Shown: positions 10,671 through 22,117 of the stretch, one piece after another | How the letters are laid out: each line of letters starts with the position of its first letter | How positions within the stretch are numbered: the first letter of the stretch is position 1 | Source: Grammothele lineata | Lineage: Eukaryota > Basidiomycota > Agaricomycetes > Polyporales > Polyporaceae | Assembly (NCBI GenBank): GCA_002150815.3 | Contig: NDFF03000320.1 | Location: forward strand, 762,059-826,058 | Direction of reading: 5' to 3' | DNA length: 64,000 nucleotides | Position numbers and translations under genes: made by a program | The notes under the pieces: model-generated | What the model was told of the DNA's origin: nothing | Database searches by the model: none | What the model saw: the letters and a program-made list of their open reading frames with translations, nothing else

Positions 10671-12173
10671 ATGTCGCAAACACAAGCCGCCGCGCCATAC
10701 GACAGTACGGTTGAGCAGCTATATAATGTCGCGCAGGATATCGAAATGCAGGTGCGCCACCGCCTCAACGGCGTTATGATAGAACGACACCAAACGCTGG
10801 GGCTGATGGCGCGGGATCGGAGGACAGGACGCGTTTCCGACCCATCATAAGTTTCGCTATATCGTCATCGATACAAACGTGCTCATCGACTACAAGACGG
10901 TCATCGAACAATTCTGTCTGGACGTGGAGAAGACTACACTCCCTATCAAAGTTATCATCCCCGGCGTCGTCCTGGCGGAGTTGGACGGGTGCGTGATACT
11001 AATCATTGCACCCGGACCATTTCATACCAACAGCAATACTAATGTACATTGGCTGGGCGCCGGCGGGGATACAGGCTCAAGAATGAACAAGGGCTCCAGT
11101 GGTTCGCTCGCCAGGCGACGACCTGGCTCTTGATGAAAATCAAAGAGCGCGCGACGGTCAAAATCCAAACGTCCAGAGAGACGCATAGCCCAGGGCCCCG
11201 TACCGAGGCGGACGCAGTTCGGAAGAACGACCTCTCAATCCGTGACTGCGGGCTGTACTTCAACGACGAGAACAGGGGCTATGGTGCAGTCATGGTCTCC
11301 ATGGACAAGCTCCACTGTCTCGAATGTCAGAAAGAAGGTGAGCTTCCGGTCCGAGACCCCTAGATGTCAGTCCGGGAATAGCAGTCTGTCCGCACATCCT
11401 TGGCTCGGGATCGCATCCGGGGGTAGACACATCAGTGATGACAGACCGAGAGGGACGCTGACGGTGTTGTCCGCCGACTGCTCGTTGCAGGGATCGAGTG
11501 CTGTATGCCTCCGCAGCAGGGCTGGTCGAGCCGGGCGCTGGCGCAAGGCATCGGCGTGCCCGCCGAGAACCTACGCCTCTTCCACGACCGCGAGCTTGCG
11601 CCGCGCTACCGACCGGTGCTGACGCGCTCGCGACGGCAGGCCCGGCTCGCGCGGACTGAGGGCCCGCCCGACGCCGTGCCGAGCGTCGCCGACGACGACC
11701 GGATGGACATCGACGCGGACGGGCCGTTGGAAGAGGAGTACGTGCCCTTGCACGCGCGCGACTCGCTGCACGTGCAGATGGCGGAGCACTTTACGCTCGT
11801 CCTCCGGGACGTCGCGGCGCGGACACACGCCGAGCTCGGAGACAGCACGGCGATTTCGAACTCGAAGCACGCGCCTGCGTACAGACGGAAGGCAGTCGGC
11901 GAGTGGTCCGCGGGGCTGTGCCTGGAGTATCTAGAGACGAAGAAGCCGCTGAGTTTCGTGAAGAGCGCGCCGTGGCTGCCGGCATTCTTCGCGTTCCGGG
12001 GCGAGAAGGGATGGAGGAAGGGCCAGGACTGGTCGGCGAGGATGTGGGAGGTGGCGTTGGAGATGCTGAAGGAGATAGGGGACAAGTTTGGAGATGGACC
12101 GCTGCTGAGTTCTGTGGAAGCCGTGAAGCCGCACGTCAAAGAAGTATGGGAATCTGCTTTACGGCCGTGGTGA
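10671..12173 (+). CDS. SWT1: PIN-domain endoribonuclease SWT1-like (nuclear mRNA surveillance)
   Basis: Exons 10671-10751, 10828-10988, 11075-11337 and 11491-12173 give 395 aa. The yeast homologue cleaves unspliced or mis-packaged mRNA at the nuclear pore perimeter. The N-terminal 25 residues end in DIEMQDA. The PIN domain starts at about residue 35 with YIVIDTNVLIDYK (first acidic site), followed by VIIPGVVLAELDGL (second), a WFARQATTWLL helix, and VMVSMDKLHCLECQKEGIE, the strand/acidic-helix region near the fourth site. A helical C-terminal domain follows (EHFTLVLRDVAARTHAELGD, then WLPAFFAFRGEKGW). Intron 2 has a consensus TACTAAT branch site. Intron 3 (153 nt) was spliced out because joining its flanks restores the PIN signature exactly. 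Confidence 0.88.
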
Positions 12174-12828
12174 GAAGCCGAGTATTAGTCGTTGAAAGCA
12201 GGAATGTACTCTTTCAGGGGCGTTCGCACGATTGGGTTCAACTTTGGACTGGTGGTGTCGGAGGTCCTACGCTGGCCGTGCGAGTAGGACACGAGTGTAG
12301 GTGATCGACATGCTGAAGCGCCTCGGAGCCGTGCAGCGTAGACGGTTTGCAGAGGACGAGCTCAACTAGCCGACGAGGGCGGCAGGACCGATGAGGCGCG
12401 TGTGCCAAGAACGGAATAGGCGGCGATCACGATGGAAGCCGCCGCTGGCTGCCGACGCTTGGGCGGGGAGGCGCCGGTCGAGCTCGCTGCGGTTCCGGGT
12501 CTCGTCGCCGTCGCTGACGGCGGGGCGGTGAGAGGAGACTCTCAGAGAGACTCTCAGAGAGCAGATAGAGTGCGGCGTGCGTCAGTTTGGACAGCAGTGG
12601 CGGAGCAGGATCAGGTGGAACCGCCTCTGAGCGTGTTGGCGCGCTGCGGGGTCCGCCCAAAAGTAGCCAAAAGTGAGCTCGAGGAGAGAGGGTCTGTGCT
12701 TTTCAAGGGTGCCTGGCTTGCTCCCACAAACTTGCGTCGGTCTCTCCTCCAATCTGCGCCCCTTCCTCTCCTTCCTCCACCCGCTCTCCCTCCCTTTCCC
12801 CTTATCCGCCCCCCCCACGTCTCTCACG
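12174..12828. promoter_or_regulatory. Intergenic and leader region upstream of the SUR1-like gene
   Basis: 655 bp without a recognisable gene. It includes a short direct repeat of GAGACTCTCAGA around 12535-12561. The last 80 bases before the SUR1-like ATG are a pyrimidine-rich tract (12745-12825) of the type found just upstream of well expressed filamentous-fungal genes. Confidence 0.45.
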
Positions 12829-14433
12829 ATGCGACGACGGACAGTGTACACCCTCCTCTGCCTCCTCGCCACCTTCCTCGTCGGCACCGTCGTCGTCCTC
12901 TCCTCCATCTCCTATTACCTCTCTATCGATCGTCACGCCTATATCACCGAGGTCGAGGTCAACCGCGTCCTTAATGACTCCGAACACACCATATCAGAAC
13001 GTATTCCACGCATAATCCACCAGACATGGAAGTCCGAGACCCTCCCGGACAAGTGGGTCAACGTCTCCCAGGGATGCCGGGACATGATGCCGGACTAGTG
13101 CGTGCTTTCTTCTTTCGCGCGTCTTCCTCCAATCTCTTATGCGTGCTGCCCCAGCGAGTACATTCTGTGGACAGACGAGAGTGCTCGCGAATTCATCGCT
13201 GAGCACTACAGCTGGTTCCTCGATACGTTCGACGGATACACCTACCCTATCCAGCGAGCCGACGCTATCCGCTATTTCGTCCTGTACCACTATGGCGGCA
13301 TCTACATCGACCTTGACATGGGCTGCAACCGCCGCTTGGACCCCCTTCTCGTCCATCCCGTCATCCTCCCCAAGACCATCCCTGTTGGAGTGTCCAACGA
13401 CCTCATGTTCGCCGAAAAGCACCATCCCTTTATGGCGCAGACTATTCACGGGCTCATGAAGTTCGACTATAATTGGATTCTCAACTATCCCACCGTCATG
13501 TTCTCGACGGGTCCCATGTTCCTGTCTGCGGAATACGGTGCCTGGACTTCTGGCCATCCTCCTACCCCTGAGCAACCTGGAGGTCAAGTCCGCATCCTTC
13601 CTAAGTCGCTCTACGGCAAGAACGCCAAACCTGGAGAGGCGCCGCACGCGTTCTTCTCACATTACTACGGAAGCAGCTGGCACGCAGACGACGCAGCATT
13701 CATAGGCTTTCTCGGGACGTGGGGCAAGGGGCTTATGTGGATAGGGTTATTGGTCCTCCTCGGTGGTATCGTCCGGATGGCGCTCGCCCCCAGTCCCAAG
13801 TCTCGCATTCCTCGTATCGGTGGGTACGACGTCCTCGTCCCGCGTTGGACACAGAAGAACGGCCGCTGGTATCTTGACCTCGGTTGGTTTGCCCTGCCAG
13901 CTTCTGGCATCTCTACGCCACCCTCTCCCATTGCCCTCTCTCGCACGAGCGCATCGGACGAAGAAGACGTCCAGCTCCTGCCCCTGTATGGCTCTTCTCG
14001 CTCCGCATCACCTGCACCGTCGGATATGTCGTTCGGTGTGGATGGTCCGCCGTCAAGTGGCGTGTCCATGCTCGATAGAGTTCGTCGTGCGGGTAATCGA
14101 GTCTTGGAGAACGTCATGGGACCGGAAGAACCACCATCGACGCCTTCACGTTCGCGCCGACGCCGCTTGCGCTCCCGTGGCGTCATGTTCTTCCTCCCAG
14201 CCTTTCTGGCGTCAGACCAGCCAGGCCCAAGCGATGTGCCTTTCACCCCACGCGCGACGACATCATCCTTCGCGCGCCCGCGCGCCGAACATGTTTCGCA
14301 ACCGTCACTACCCCCGGAGAAGCAGCGGTACGCTGAGGAGCTTGCACAGGCGGGGCTCATACCGCCCACGACGGATACCCACGGGCGGGCAGGGAGCGCA
14401 TCATCCGACAGCTCAGCATCTACGATGTGCTGA
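12829..14433 (+). CDS. MIPC synthase catalytic subunit (GT32 mannosyltransferase, SUR1/CSH1-like)
   Basis: Two exons, 12829-13097 and 13155-14433, give 515 aa. The enzyme transfers mannose from GDP-mannose to inositol-phosphoceramide in the Golgi. A signal anchor spans residues ~7-30. The GT32 domain follows: RIPRIIHQTWKS, the YEYILWTDESARE strand joined across the intron, RADAIRYFVLYHYGGIYIDLDMG with the DxD motif at residues 142-144, then FSTGPMFLS and HHYG-type FFSHYYGSSWHADD. A second hydrophobic segment (~283-301, LMWIGLLVLLGGIV) ends the domain. The last ~190 residues are Ser/Pro/Arg-rich and have no counterpart in the ~380 aa yeast enzymes. SUR1 and CSH1 are paralogues in yeast, so no symbol is chosen. 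Confidence 0.88.
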
Positions 14434-16127
14434 CGCACCTTGCCTCGGGCCGCAGCGCGCTAGGCGCTGCCCCGCGTTGTGGGCTATATTCGGCATGGGA
14501 GCACGAGTGGGCTGGTGCGGCGAGATCGGCGGGTTAGAGTTTCGAAGAAGGGAAGCCACGCCCTGCTGCGGCGGGATGGAGAGGATGGAAGATAGATGGA
14601 CGGATGAGAAGGAACGAGGACGATGTGGTCCGCGTCGCCGCCTCCTCATCCCACAGCGAGCGCGCCGCGCGACCTGGCGCTCCAGTTGGGCTGCGTCCCC
14701 GGGTCTCGCGCCTTCTCCGCCGCCGCCGCCCATACACGGACATCGCCCGTGCGAAAGAGGGCGCACGGGCACGGGCTGCAGATACCCCGCCCCTCCCACT
14801 ATTACGCTACGCTACAGTTTCCCCGAGCGCGCCCCGCCCGCCGTGCGTGAGTGGGGCGCGCGTTCGGTATCTACCACCTACACCCGGTACTTTTTGGCTA
14901 GACCTGCGACGCGTCGTACGTGGACCATCCTCCCGACGCGCTCCAGCTGCTCCTTGCGGCTGCCTCGCTCGCATTATTATGTATGTATTCGGTGCTCACG
15001 GCGGCGCGGCGTACGTGCACGCCTTCGTCGTATAATCAATCGCGTCCGCTCGTATGCTCCTCCCCAGCCGTGTCCCTATATAAAACCGAGTCTGCGCGTA
15101 CTATCTACACGGACGTGGGCCACCGAGCTTCCCTTCCGCTCGCTTTTTGTGCACGTTCGTTGTCGACCCCATTCGCCCGTTCATTCTGGAACCCTGGTCG
15201 GGCCCGTCCGACATACGTACCCGCCGTCGTACCACGAGTCGTATTGTTTTTTCAAGCCCACGCTATTCCCGCCCCACCTATTGTCACCGCCATTCCCTGC
15301 CTTCGTCTTCTGTCTTCTTTACTGCGACTGGACGTGCTTGGCCCTCGCATATGTTCTATATTCCCGCGTCCTCTCACATGTACGAAATTTCCGTAATGAG
15401 TTCCTTGCGACGTCAATTCTGTCCGGTCCATTTATTTCTCCCATTCTTCATTCATATCCTGTTTTCCTTAGTCTCCGGCGCATGTATACACACGGAGGGC
15501 TATGGCTGGACTTCGCGGCATGATGACGGTGGTAGCAATAGCTAGATATTCAATGCGACGATGTAACCGCATCCTTATCAGCCCCAGGTGAGGTACATGG
15601 GACCCGTATGTATGTAGGTACTGCGAGTCTTGACTTCCGAGGCCGCTCCGGCCGGGGCTAATTACTCACACTTGCGCCCTCAGTGGCACCGCGCCGGGTG
15701 CTGATGCGTAAGCGTACGGCCTTCATTATTGAAACGGATCTGCGCATGGCAGGTGCGCAGCCGCAGTGGGCACGGGTACAACGGCGTGAATGACGGTACT
15801 CGCGCAGCCCAGCTTCGTGCACAGTTATACAGCCTGACTGTGTGACTGCGAGGAGTCTGCGATGGAGGGACCGGCCGTGGCCTGCGGTTGTCGCACCGCC
15901 ATTCTGTATCGCAATCCGCGGCCCGACTCTCCTATACGGCCTGAGCGACTTGGCTCGAGATGTTGTTTCTAATCGCGGCGGCAGCGACCGCCACTAGATC
16001 CCGGAAATATCCTACTCATACATTCAGGTCCTGCTCCGCTACTTACTGCCCGGCGCATCCCGTCTTAGTTCTTGATTTCCACCGTAGAACCCCTAAACCC
16101 CCACAGAGCCCTCAGAGGCGAAACGGC
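14434..16127. other. 1.7 kb gap without recognisable gene; contains a TATA-like site
   Basis: This is one of the longest stretches without a gene I can support. It follows the SUR1-like stop and reaches the 3' end of the convergent xylitol dehydrogenase gene. Long frames exist but are Arg/Pro/Ser-rich, run antiparallel or past a real stop codon, and show no family motif. CTATATAAAACC at 15075-15086 (+) is a good TATA match and is followed by a pyrimidine-rich stretch, so a non-coding or very short transcript is possible. Nothing else was identified. Confidence 0.4.
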
Positions 16128-17738
16128 TTAGAGGAGATCGTCGGGGGAGACGTCGGGCCCGGAGATGACGGCCTTGATAACGGCCTTGCCATCCGGGCTC
16201 TTGCCCACGCGCGTGGTCTGGAATGCCTCCACGGCCTGATCGAAGCGGAAGCGATGCGTGACGAGCGGCTTGAGGTCGATCTTACCCTGCGACACGAGGG
16301 AGATCGCGAGGAAGTAGTCGCCGGGCTGCGCGCGAAGACGGGGTCAGTGTCTACGCGAGAGTGCTGCGAGTCTAGTGGCAGTGGGGAAGACAAAGACGTA
16401 CGCCATAGCGGAAGGAGCCGCGGAAATTGATCTCCTTTACAAGGAGGGTCGTAATGGGGATCTTGACCTGCGGCGCGCCCATACCGACCTATGTTCACCA
16501 GCGGTGATCAGCAGTGCACACAAACTCAGTGCCGAGATGAGAGCACACCTGCACGAACGAGCCTCCATGCTTCGCGATGAGAATACCGGTCTGGATGGAG
16601 ACCTCCGCGCCGCTCGCTTCGACGATGAGGTCGATCGCCTTTGGGCCGCGCTCCTCGATGCCGAGTTGAGTCATCATCGCTTGCGCATTGCGCGCCGAGT
16701 ACGCCTCGCGTGCCTCGCCCTCTTGCATCGGCGGGGGCACGTACGTGTCCGTCGCGGCGTACAACTTGGCGAACTCGAGCCGCGCAGGGACGATGTCGAC
16801 AGCGATGACGCGCGAAGCACCGAGAGCGCGGGCGACTGCCATGCAGAGGAGGCCGACGGGGCCCGCACCGAAGACGACGACGGACTGATTCGTGCGGAGC
16901 TGGGAGATGTTGGCGACCGAGTGGATTGCGACGGAGAGGGGCTCCATCTAGGTGCAATAAAACAATCGAGTAGTCAGTGAAGAATTCACGGGTGACCGAG
17001 TAGAACGTACCATCGCACCGTCCTCGAGCGTAAGGTTATCGGGAAGTTTGTAGCAGAGGTCGGCAGGGATGGGGTAGTACCGTGCGAGCGTGCCATCGTA
17101 TGGGGGAGTGGCCGCGAAGACCATGTCAGGGCAGAGCTATATTGTGCGCCCACGATTAACCATAGAAGAGTGGATGGTGGTAGAGAGTTTACCTCGTACC
17201 GCCCACGCTTGCAGTCAACGCAAGTACGGCATGTCGCACCGGGCTCCATCGCTACACGGTCACCAACCTTTAGGTTTTTGACCTTGCTACCGACTGGGTA
17301 ATGTTAGCACTTGATGTGCCATAGACAAAAGGGTGGGACGATTACCCACCTTTGTGGACGACGCCCGCTGATTCATGACCAAGAACCTGTGTAGATTTGA
17401 AACGGTCTGGATAAGTCGCGCAAGTAGGTACAGGGTACGTACCATGGGCTTGTCGACGACGAAGTCGCCAATGCGACCGTGAACGAGGTAGTGCACATCG
17501 GAACCACAGATTCCTGCAATCAGGTTAGTGGCCCGCGAATACTAAGACTAGCTCTATCTTGGCGCACCAGTCTTTTTCACGGCGATGATAGCCTCGTCAG
17601 GCTGGGCTAAAGTGAGAACGGACATGAGCCCTACAACATACGTCATAGTGCGGGAGAAGACTTGCGTTCAGGAATGGGCCTGTCCTCGTAGATGACATCC
17701 TCGATCTTGCGGAGCACAAAGGAGGGATTGTCAGCCAT
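16128..17738 (-). CDS. Xylitol dehydrogenase / D-xylulose reductase (zinc-dependent MDR family)
   Basis: Nine exons (17738-17666, 17606-17568, 17513-17443, 17386-17350, 17293-17193, 17136-17011, 16947-16549, 16488-16402, 16325-16128) give 376 aa. It oxidises xylitol to D-xylulose with NAD in the fungal pentose pathway. The start [20 protein letters not shown] is typical of fungal XDH. Catalytic-zinc residues lie in [11 protein letters not shown] and GHESAG. Structural-zinc cysteines lie in [15 protein letters not shown]. The Rossmann motif is GAGPVGLL, followed by [14 protein letters not shown] with an acidic residue that favours NAD. The end [13 protein letters not shown] is normal. Intron 1 is a GC-AG intron (GAAC|GCAAGT). 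L-arabinitol and sorbitol dehydrogenases are close relatives and cannot be fully excluded. The gene is divergent from MET6. Confidence 0.88.
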
Positions 17739-18766
17739 GGCAGAGATGAAATGAGGAGAGTTGGGGGAGAGAAGGGGGAACTTCGGGGGATAGGCACGGC
17801 GGGGAGAGGGTATATGAAGGAGGGTGCGGAGCGGTCGGACCGGGAGGGGGAGTGGCTGGACCGTGCTCAGGTGACGGCGAGGGCGGGAAGACCTTGAATG
17901 AGCTGCGACGGGATACGTCGATGGGATTTGATAGCGATATGTCGAGCCTTGGGCGGCCTCCAAGCTCACATGTACACCCCTCGGTCTCACCACAGCTGGT
18001 GCGGTCCGTTGTCTGCTGAGCAGACGACGAACCGCACTAGCGGAAATCTCGTCCCCAAATGGTCATGCGTTTGCCTTTCGGGGCGACTTGCTCTTCCGGG
18101 GAGGAGACTGGCTCTGTTGCGAGCGCGCAGTCAAATTCACGGGTGATGGGCATATGCGAGCAGCCGTGCTGCCACGCGAGCCGCAGCGGAGCAGGATCGA
18201 CGAGCTCTGGAGCTAGACTTTCTTCCAAGAGGCAGGACACCGGAGCGAACACGCCCATCGCACGTTCCTTCGCTTCCTTGACGCGTGCGTCTGCTGAGGG
18301 TCGCGCACGCTCCCGGACACGTACCTAGAGCGTAAACACGCCGCTCTGTGAGCCGACGGCCGAGGTAGCGCAACCCAGCGGACAGAGGGAACGGTGGACG
18401 AGTGTTGCGGCCGCCGTGCGGGCCCCGGGACGGGAAAATGTGGCCCAGAATGGAAAGGAGCCCGTCTTTGGAGTGATCGCCTTCCCCGCAGAGCAGCTTA
18501 TAGCAGTCGTGAGCAGAGTCGGGAGCTGGAAGGAGGAGGAGACGTCGCTCGCTGCTGCTCGCTCGCCGCCTCGCGCTCGCCACATTCTTGGTCGCTTGCA
18601 AAATCGATAACCGCACGATGTCCAGATCAGGGTCCCACTCTGCCCGTTTATGTAATTCCAGACGCTCACGCCATTTGCGCAAATTCTTCAAAAGCCTCTT
18701 CTCTCCGCCCTCTCGTCCCATCCCCTCCTTTCCTCTCCCCCACCATCTCCCCTCGCGCTTGTCGTC
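17739..18766. promoter_or_regulatory. Divergent promoter region xylitol dehydrogenase / MET6
   Basis: About 1 kb separates the two start codons. On the XDH side CATATA at 17811-17816 (minus) lies 75 bp before its ATG and could be a TATA element. On the MET6 side the final ~70 bases before ATG 18767 are almost pure pyrimidine with CACC blocks, a core-promoter feature of strongly expressed fungal genes. No coding sequence is supported here. Confidence 0.45.
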
Positions 18767-21305
18767 ATGGTCCTCTCCAGCGTCCTCGGCTTCCCTCGCA
18801 TCGGTATGTTCATTATATGCGCACAACGACCTCGGCGCTGATCAACGATTGCCTCTACCTCAGGTGCTAACCGTGAGGTCAAGAAGGCTGTTGAGGCCTA
18901 CTGGGCCAACAAGCTCTCTGCCGACGAGCTCACAAAGGCCGCAGCCGACGTCAAGAAGGCTAGCTGGACCAGCCTCAAGGAGCGCGGTGTTGAGGTCATC
19001 CCCAGGTTCGTCCGCTCCGCTTCGGATTCGATAGTGCGTAGAATAACGTGTACGTAACTTCTTTAGCGGTGACTTCACGCTCTACGACCATATCCTTGAC
19101 CACTCTGCCGCTTTCAACGTCATCCCCAAGCGCTACCTCGGCAAGGGTCTCTCCCCTCTCGATGTCTACTTTGCCATGGGCCGTGGTCGCCAGACTGAGG
19201 GCGTTGATGTCCCGGCTTGCGAGATGAAGAAGTGGTATGTGGTTGCTCAACTACGTGTTTTGAAATTCGTGTCAATGACTCACCAATTTCATAGGTTCGA
19301 CTCCAACTACCACTTCGTCGTCCCCGAGTTCTCGGAGGAGACTGAGTTCAAGCTCAACTTCAACAAGGCCCTCGAGGAGTACCGCGAAGCCAAGGATATT
19401 GGTGTTGTTACCCGCCCTGTCGTTGTCGGCCCCATCACCTTCCTGGTCCTCGGCAAGGCCGCGAAGGAGGCCAGCGCTAGCTTCCAGCCCATCTCTCTCT
19501 TGGGCAAGCTCATCCCCATCTACAAGCAGCTCCTCGCCGCGCTCAAGGAGGCTGGTGTTGACTCCGTCCAGATCGATGAGCCCATCCTCGTTTTGGACTC
19601 TGCCGCCCTTTACGAGAAGCAGTTCGCTCAAGCTTATGCTGAGCTTGCGTCGGTCTCCCCCAAGCTCGTCCTCACCAGCTACTACGGCCGTCTCGACTCC
19701 AACGTCAACTTCGCGGCGAAGCTTCCGGTCTACGGTCTCCACATTGACCTTGACCGTGCTCCTGAGCAGCTCGATGAAGTCATTGCCGCCGTCAAGTCCA
19801 CCGCTTTGGTCCTCTCCCTCGGTGTGGTCTCCGGCCGTAACATCTGGAAGACTGACTTCCAGGCTGCGCTCAAGCTCGGCCAGAAGGCCGTCGACGCCCT
19901 TGGCAGCAGCCGTGTCATCATCGCTTCCTCCTCGTCTCTCCTTCACACCCCTGTCACTCTCGCGGCGGAGAAGAAGCTCACTCCTGAGCAGAAGGACTGG
20001 TTCTCTTTCGCTCTCGAGAAGGCTTCCGAAGTTGCCGTCATTGCTGCTGCCCTCAACGGCTCCCAGGACCCGAAGGTCACTGAGGCGGTGGAGGCTAACC
20101 GTGTCTCCATTGCTAAGCGTCGCGAGTTTGAGCGCAACTCGGATGCCACCGTTCGCAACCGTGTCGCCGCGATCACGCCCGACATGCTCGAGCGCAAGAG
20201 CCCCTTCGCGGTGCGCAAGGAGATCCAGGCGAAGCAGCTCAATCTCCCCAAGTTCCCTACGACCACCATCGGCTCTTTCCCCCAGACTAAGGAGATCCGT
20301 CAGGCGCGTGCCAAGCTCAACAAGAAGGAGATCACCGAGGCCGAGTACGAGAAGTTCATCGAGAAGGAGATCGAGAGCGTCGTCCGCTTCCAGGAGCGCA
20401 TTGGTCTCGACCTCCTCGTCCACGGCGAGCCCGAGCGCAACGACATGGTCCAGTACTTCGGCGAGCAGCTCGAGGGCTTCGTCTTCACCCAGAACGGCTG
20501 GGTTCAGAGCTACGGTTCGCGCTACGTTCGCCCCCCGATTGTCGTCTCGGACGTCAGTCGCCCCACGCCCATGACCGTCCGCTGGAGTAGCTACGCGCAG
20601 AGCCTCACCAGCCGCCCGATGAAGGGTATGCTCACGGGCCCCGTCACCATCCTCAACTGGTCGTTCCCCCGTGCGGACGTCTCCCGTGAGCTCCAGTGCA
20701 AGCAGCTCGCGCTCGCGCTTCGTGATGAGGTCGTCGACCTCGAGAAGGCGGGCATCAAGGCCGTCCAGGTCGACGAGCCCGCTCTTCGTGAGGGTGTAAG
20801 TGACTGTCATTCGTATTCACTGCGTACTTGCTCGATTAACACCTGCCATTTGCAGCTCCCTCTCCGCAAGGCCGATTGGCAGGCGTACCTCAACTGGGCC
20901 CTCCCCTCGTTCAAGCTGGCCACCGCTGGTGTCACGGACGCGCTTCAGACCCACTCCCACTTCTGCTACTCTGACTTCGACGACATCTTCCCGTCCATCC
21001 AGGCCCTCGATGCGGACGTCATCTCGATCGAGGCGTCGAAGAGTGACATGAAGCTGCTCAACACCTTCAAGCACTACGGCTACTCGAACCAGATTGGGCC
21101 CGGTGTCTACGACATCCATTCGCCCCGTGTCCCCTCCGAGGATGAGATCAAGGAGCGCGTCGCGTCGATGCTCGCCATCCTCCCGCCCGACCTCCTCGTC
21201 ATCAACCCCGACTGTGGTCTCAAGACCCGCGGCTGGGCTGAGACGGAGGCGTCGCTCGTCAACCTCGTCAACGCCGCCCGCTGGGCTCGCCAGACGTACG
21301 CGTGA
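18767..21305 (+). CDS. MET6: Cobalamin-independent methionine synthase
   Basis: Exons 18767-18803, 18864-19005, 19067-19234, 19295-20795 and 20856-21305 give 765 aa; yeast Met6 has 767. It transfers a methyl group from polyglutamylated 5-methyl-tetrahydrofolate to homocysteine in the cytosol. The product begins MVLSSVLGFPRIGANREVKK. Key features are KFPTTTIGSFPQT, ERNDMVQYFGE, the GPVTIL segment, and the C-terminal zinc ligands in THSHFCYSDF, an Ile-Glu-Ala segment, and NPDCGLKTRGW. Codon use is strongly C/G-ending, as in highly expressed genes. Intron 4 (60 nt) is a multiple of three and has no stop, so only homology and its GTAAGT/GCAG borders show that it is removed. Confidence 0.97.
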
Positions 21306-22117
21306 AAGACGGGCGTGCGTTCTCGCGCTTCAACAGCGCCCGCGTTACGGTTTGACCAGTAACTTATCAGCGCACTCTCAACGAGGTGTCCTGTCGAACC
21401 CATATTCGGCCCAAAAGTTGTGCAGTGGGTGTGGCGGATAAGCAAAGAAAAACGCGTAGCACATGTGGGTGCCGACGCCGGTCCTGGTTCTCCTCGCCCC
21501 CGACGTCACGGAGACGCTCCTCCATCGCTCGATGCTTAGCGTCGCAGCGTGTTCGAGCTGTCAGTCGGCGCGGGAGACCGGTTCCGCCGGCGCGCATGGG
21601 GCACGTCCCGCCTCGTAATCGCGAGTGTGGGGCGTTTCCCCCTTGGTTTCTCTCGAGGCTGGATGGTGATGGGGTTGTCGTGTGTTGGTGTGGGTGTTGG
21701 GCGGATTTCAACAATCCTCAAAATGCGCTTTCAACGGCGCATCCTGTTGTATTACTACGTTTACGACGAGCATGTACTCGTAACGCGTATCTGACGATTG
21801 AATGATGGCAGACGTTGTGATTCTCTAAACATTGCATGCGACGAATTGTCGAACCCTGGTGTTTTACGCCCACCGCCTTGAAATGTCCGGCGGTCTTCGG
21901 GCGAAAGTAGGTAGTTTTGGATTGCAGCAAATTATCGGCCGTTAGTGTAATCATTGCTCGTGTATGTAGAGACATGCGTAGGTATGTCCGTGTGCTAACG
22001 TACGTAGGTGCACTGGTCTGTATAACGTCAAGATCATGCAACTATAAGTATGTGGAGCAAGGGCGGGCATCCGAGCAACCACCCCCAGCAATCCCTACAG
22101 CAGAACGGACGGACGCC
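21306..22117. other. Convergent intergenic region MET6 / DUF2985 gene
   Basis: About 810 bp between two converging stop codons. It should hold both 3' UTRs and terminators. I find no gene, tRNA or repeat array in it. Confidence 0.5.

Noticed and set aside
11405..11490. Peptide LTVLSADCSL in SWT1 intron 3, resembling a PIN-domain strand
   Set aside because: Splicing 11338-11490 out joins VMVSMDKLHCLECQKEG to IECCMPPQQGW, which already supplies that strand and acidic site. Including the segment breaks the frame.
13763..15523. 586-residue open frame overlapping the SUR1-like gene and running 1.1 kb past its stop
   Set aside because: It lies out of frame with the conserved GT32 protein, is Arg/Pro/Ser-rich, and has no family signature or start context.
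19272..20810. 512-residue open frame on the minus strand inside MET6, and a 391-residue frame in another plus frame
   Set aside because: Both mirror MET6 codons. The strong C/G third-position bias removes stops in other frames. The minus-strand product is Leu/Glu/Arg repeats with no motif.
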